A stretch of DNA of 64,000 bases. Origin: Hyposmocoma kahamanoa (taxonomy: Eukaryota > Arthropoda > Insecta > Lepidoptera > Cosmopterigidae). Within the stretch, counting starts at the first letter, position 1. Each line of letters opens with the position of its first letter. The notes under the pieces were generated by a model. That model was not told the DNA's origin. It searched no databases and was given only the letters and a program-made list of their open reading frames with translations. The stretch lies in the NCBI RefSeq assembly GCF_003589595.1, contig NW_020654289.1, positions 3,441,964 to 3,505,963 of the forward strand. The letters are read 5' to 3'. This document shows, piece after piece, positions 63,835 to 64,000 of the stretch. Position numbers and translations under genes: made by a program.

Positions 63835-64000
63835 GTAGACCTCCTTGTAAAAGAGTTCTTCCAGGGAAGTACTGCCATCGTACCTATTTCTGCCACCAAG
63901 CAGTAATGTCAGCATTACTATATTCCGGTTTTGAAGGATAAGGGTACGGTGAAATTACAGGCAGGTGGGAATTGTCAACTTATGTCTCAGGGTGACGGGC
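63835..64000 (+). repeat. Rep-A, cut by window end
   Basis: GTAGACCTCCTTGTAAAAGA to TATGTCTCAGGGTGACGGGC; the element continues beyond the window. Confidence 0.85.

Overview
The window reads as an AT-rich, gene-poor animal (arthropod) intergenic region. The repeat types point to a moth or butterfly (Lepidoptera): tRNA-headed SINEs, jockey/RTE-like LINE tails, a LINE ORF1 remnant with a VVRVP...KEEFWPKGV...RRFRGRLPDT signature, and a SINE carrying a CGTGTGAAGTC core. The organism assignment is inference from repeat flavour, not from any host gene. I found no convincing host protein-coding exon, no true tRNA or rRNA gene and no CRISPR. Almost every longer open reading frame lies in a decayed transposon or is translated repeat DNA.

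Families used below (my labels). Rep-A: ~300-bp retroposon starting GTAGCAGTAGAGCTCCTTGT and ending CACTTGATATTATAAAAAAA; over 20 copies on both strands. SINE-B: ~205-bp tRNA-headed SINE (A box TGGCCGAACGG, B box GGTTCGATTCC) ending GTGTGTGCGTTATTATTA. SINE-C: tRNA-headed SINE whose body contains TAAACTTTTCTAAATT. SINE-D: composite element with a tRNA-like block, a GATGGCGCTACG block and a TTTGATCTTTGTATTAATAA 3' part. SINE-E: GGAAAACGTGTGAAGTC element. Rep-F: element with GGTTCCATTTAAATTTGAA and ACTTGGCAAATAG. LINE-G: LINE tail encoding KEWNSLPA. Rep-H: element with a TTCTA/TTTCTAT simple-repeat tail. hAT-M: 286-bp MITE.

Layout. 0-10 kb: a TIR element with internal repeats (2.3-2.8 kb), a foldback cluster (3.5-4.0 kb), SINE-D/Rep-F pieces, a PIF/Harbinger transposase head (5.7 kb) beside a LINE RT tail. 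10-21 kb: dense SINE-B and Rep-A, a MITE nested in Rep-A (10.7 kb), a LINE ORF1 remnant (19.3 kb) and a Penelope-like GIY-YIG remnant flanked by inverted repeats (19.8-20.6 kb). 21-30 kb: two hAT-M, a 612-bp MITE, a LINE RT tail. 31-38.7 kb: four LINE remnants including an RTE-type LINE with endonuclease joined to RT by a deletion. 39-48 kb: Rep-A, the second 607-bp MITE splitting a Rep-A, four hAT-M, SINE-E. 48-55.4 kb: frameshifted LINE RT, perfect hairpins, a non-autonomous PIF/Harbinger element with a transposase head, a long-TIR element, another hAT-M. 55.6-59.2 kb: two ~1.1-kb diverged copies of one sequence with a permuted block. 59.7-64 kb: LINE-G tails, one split by a TTAA-flanked MITE, a (CA)n tract and more SINEs.

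There is no pathway or operon to describe. The value of the window is as a transposon record: nested insertions and target-site duplications give exact element ends, and three different PIF/Harbinger-type transposase heads suggest that this superfamily supplied several of the MITEs.
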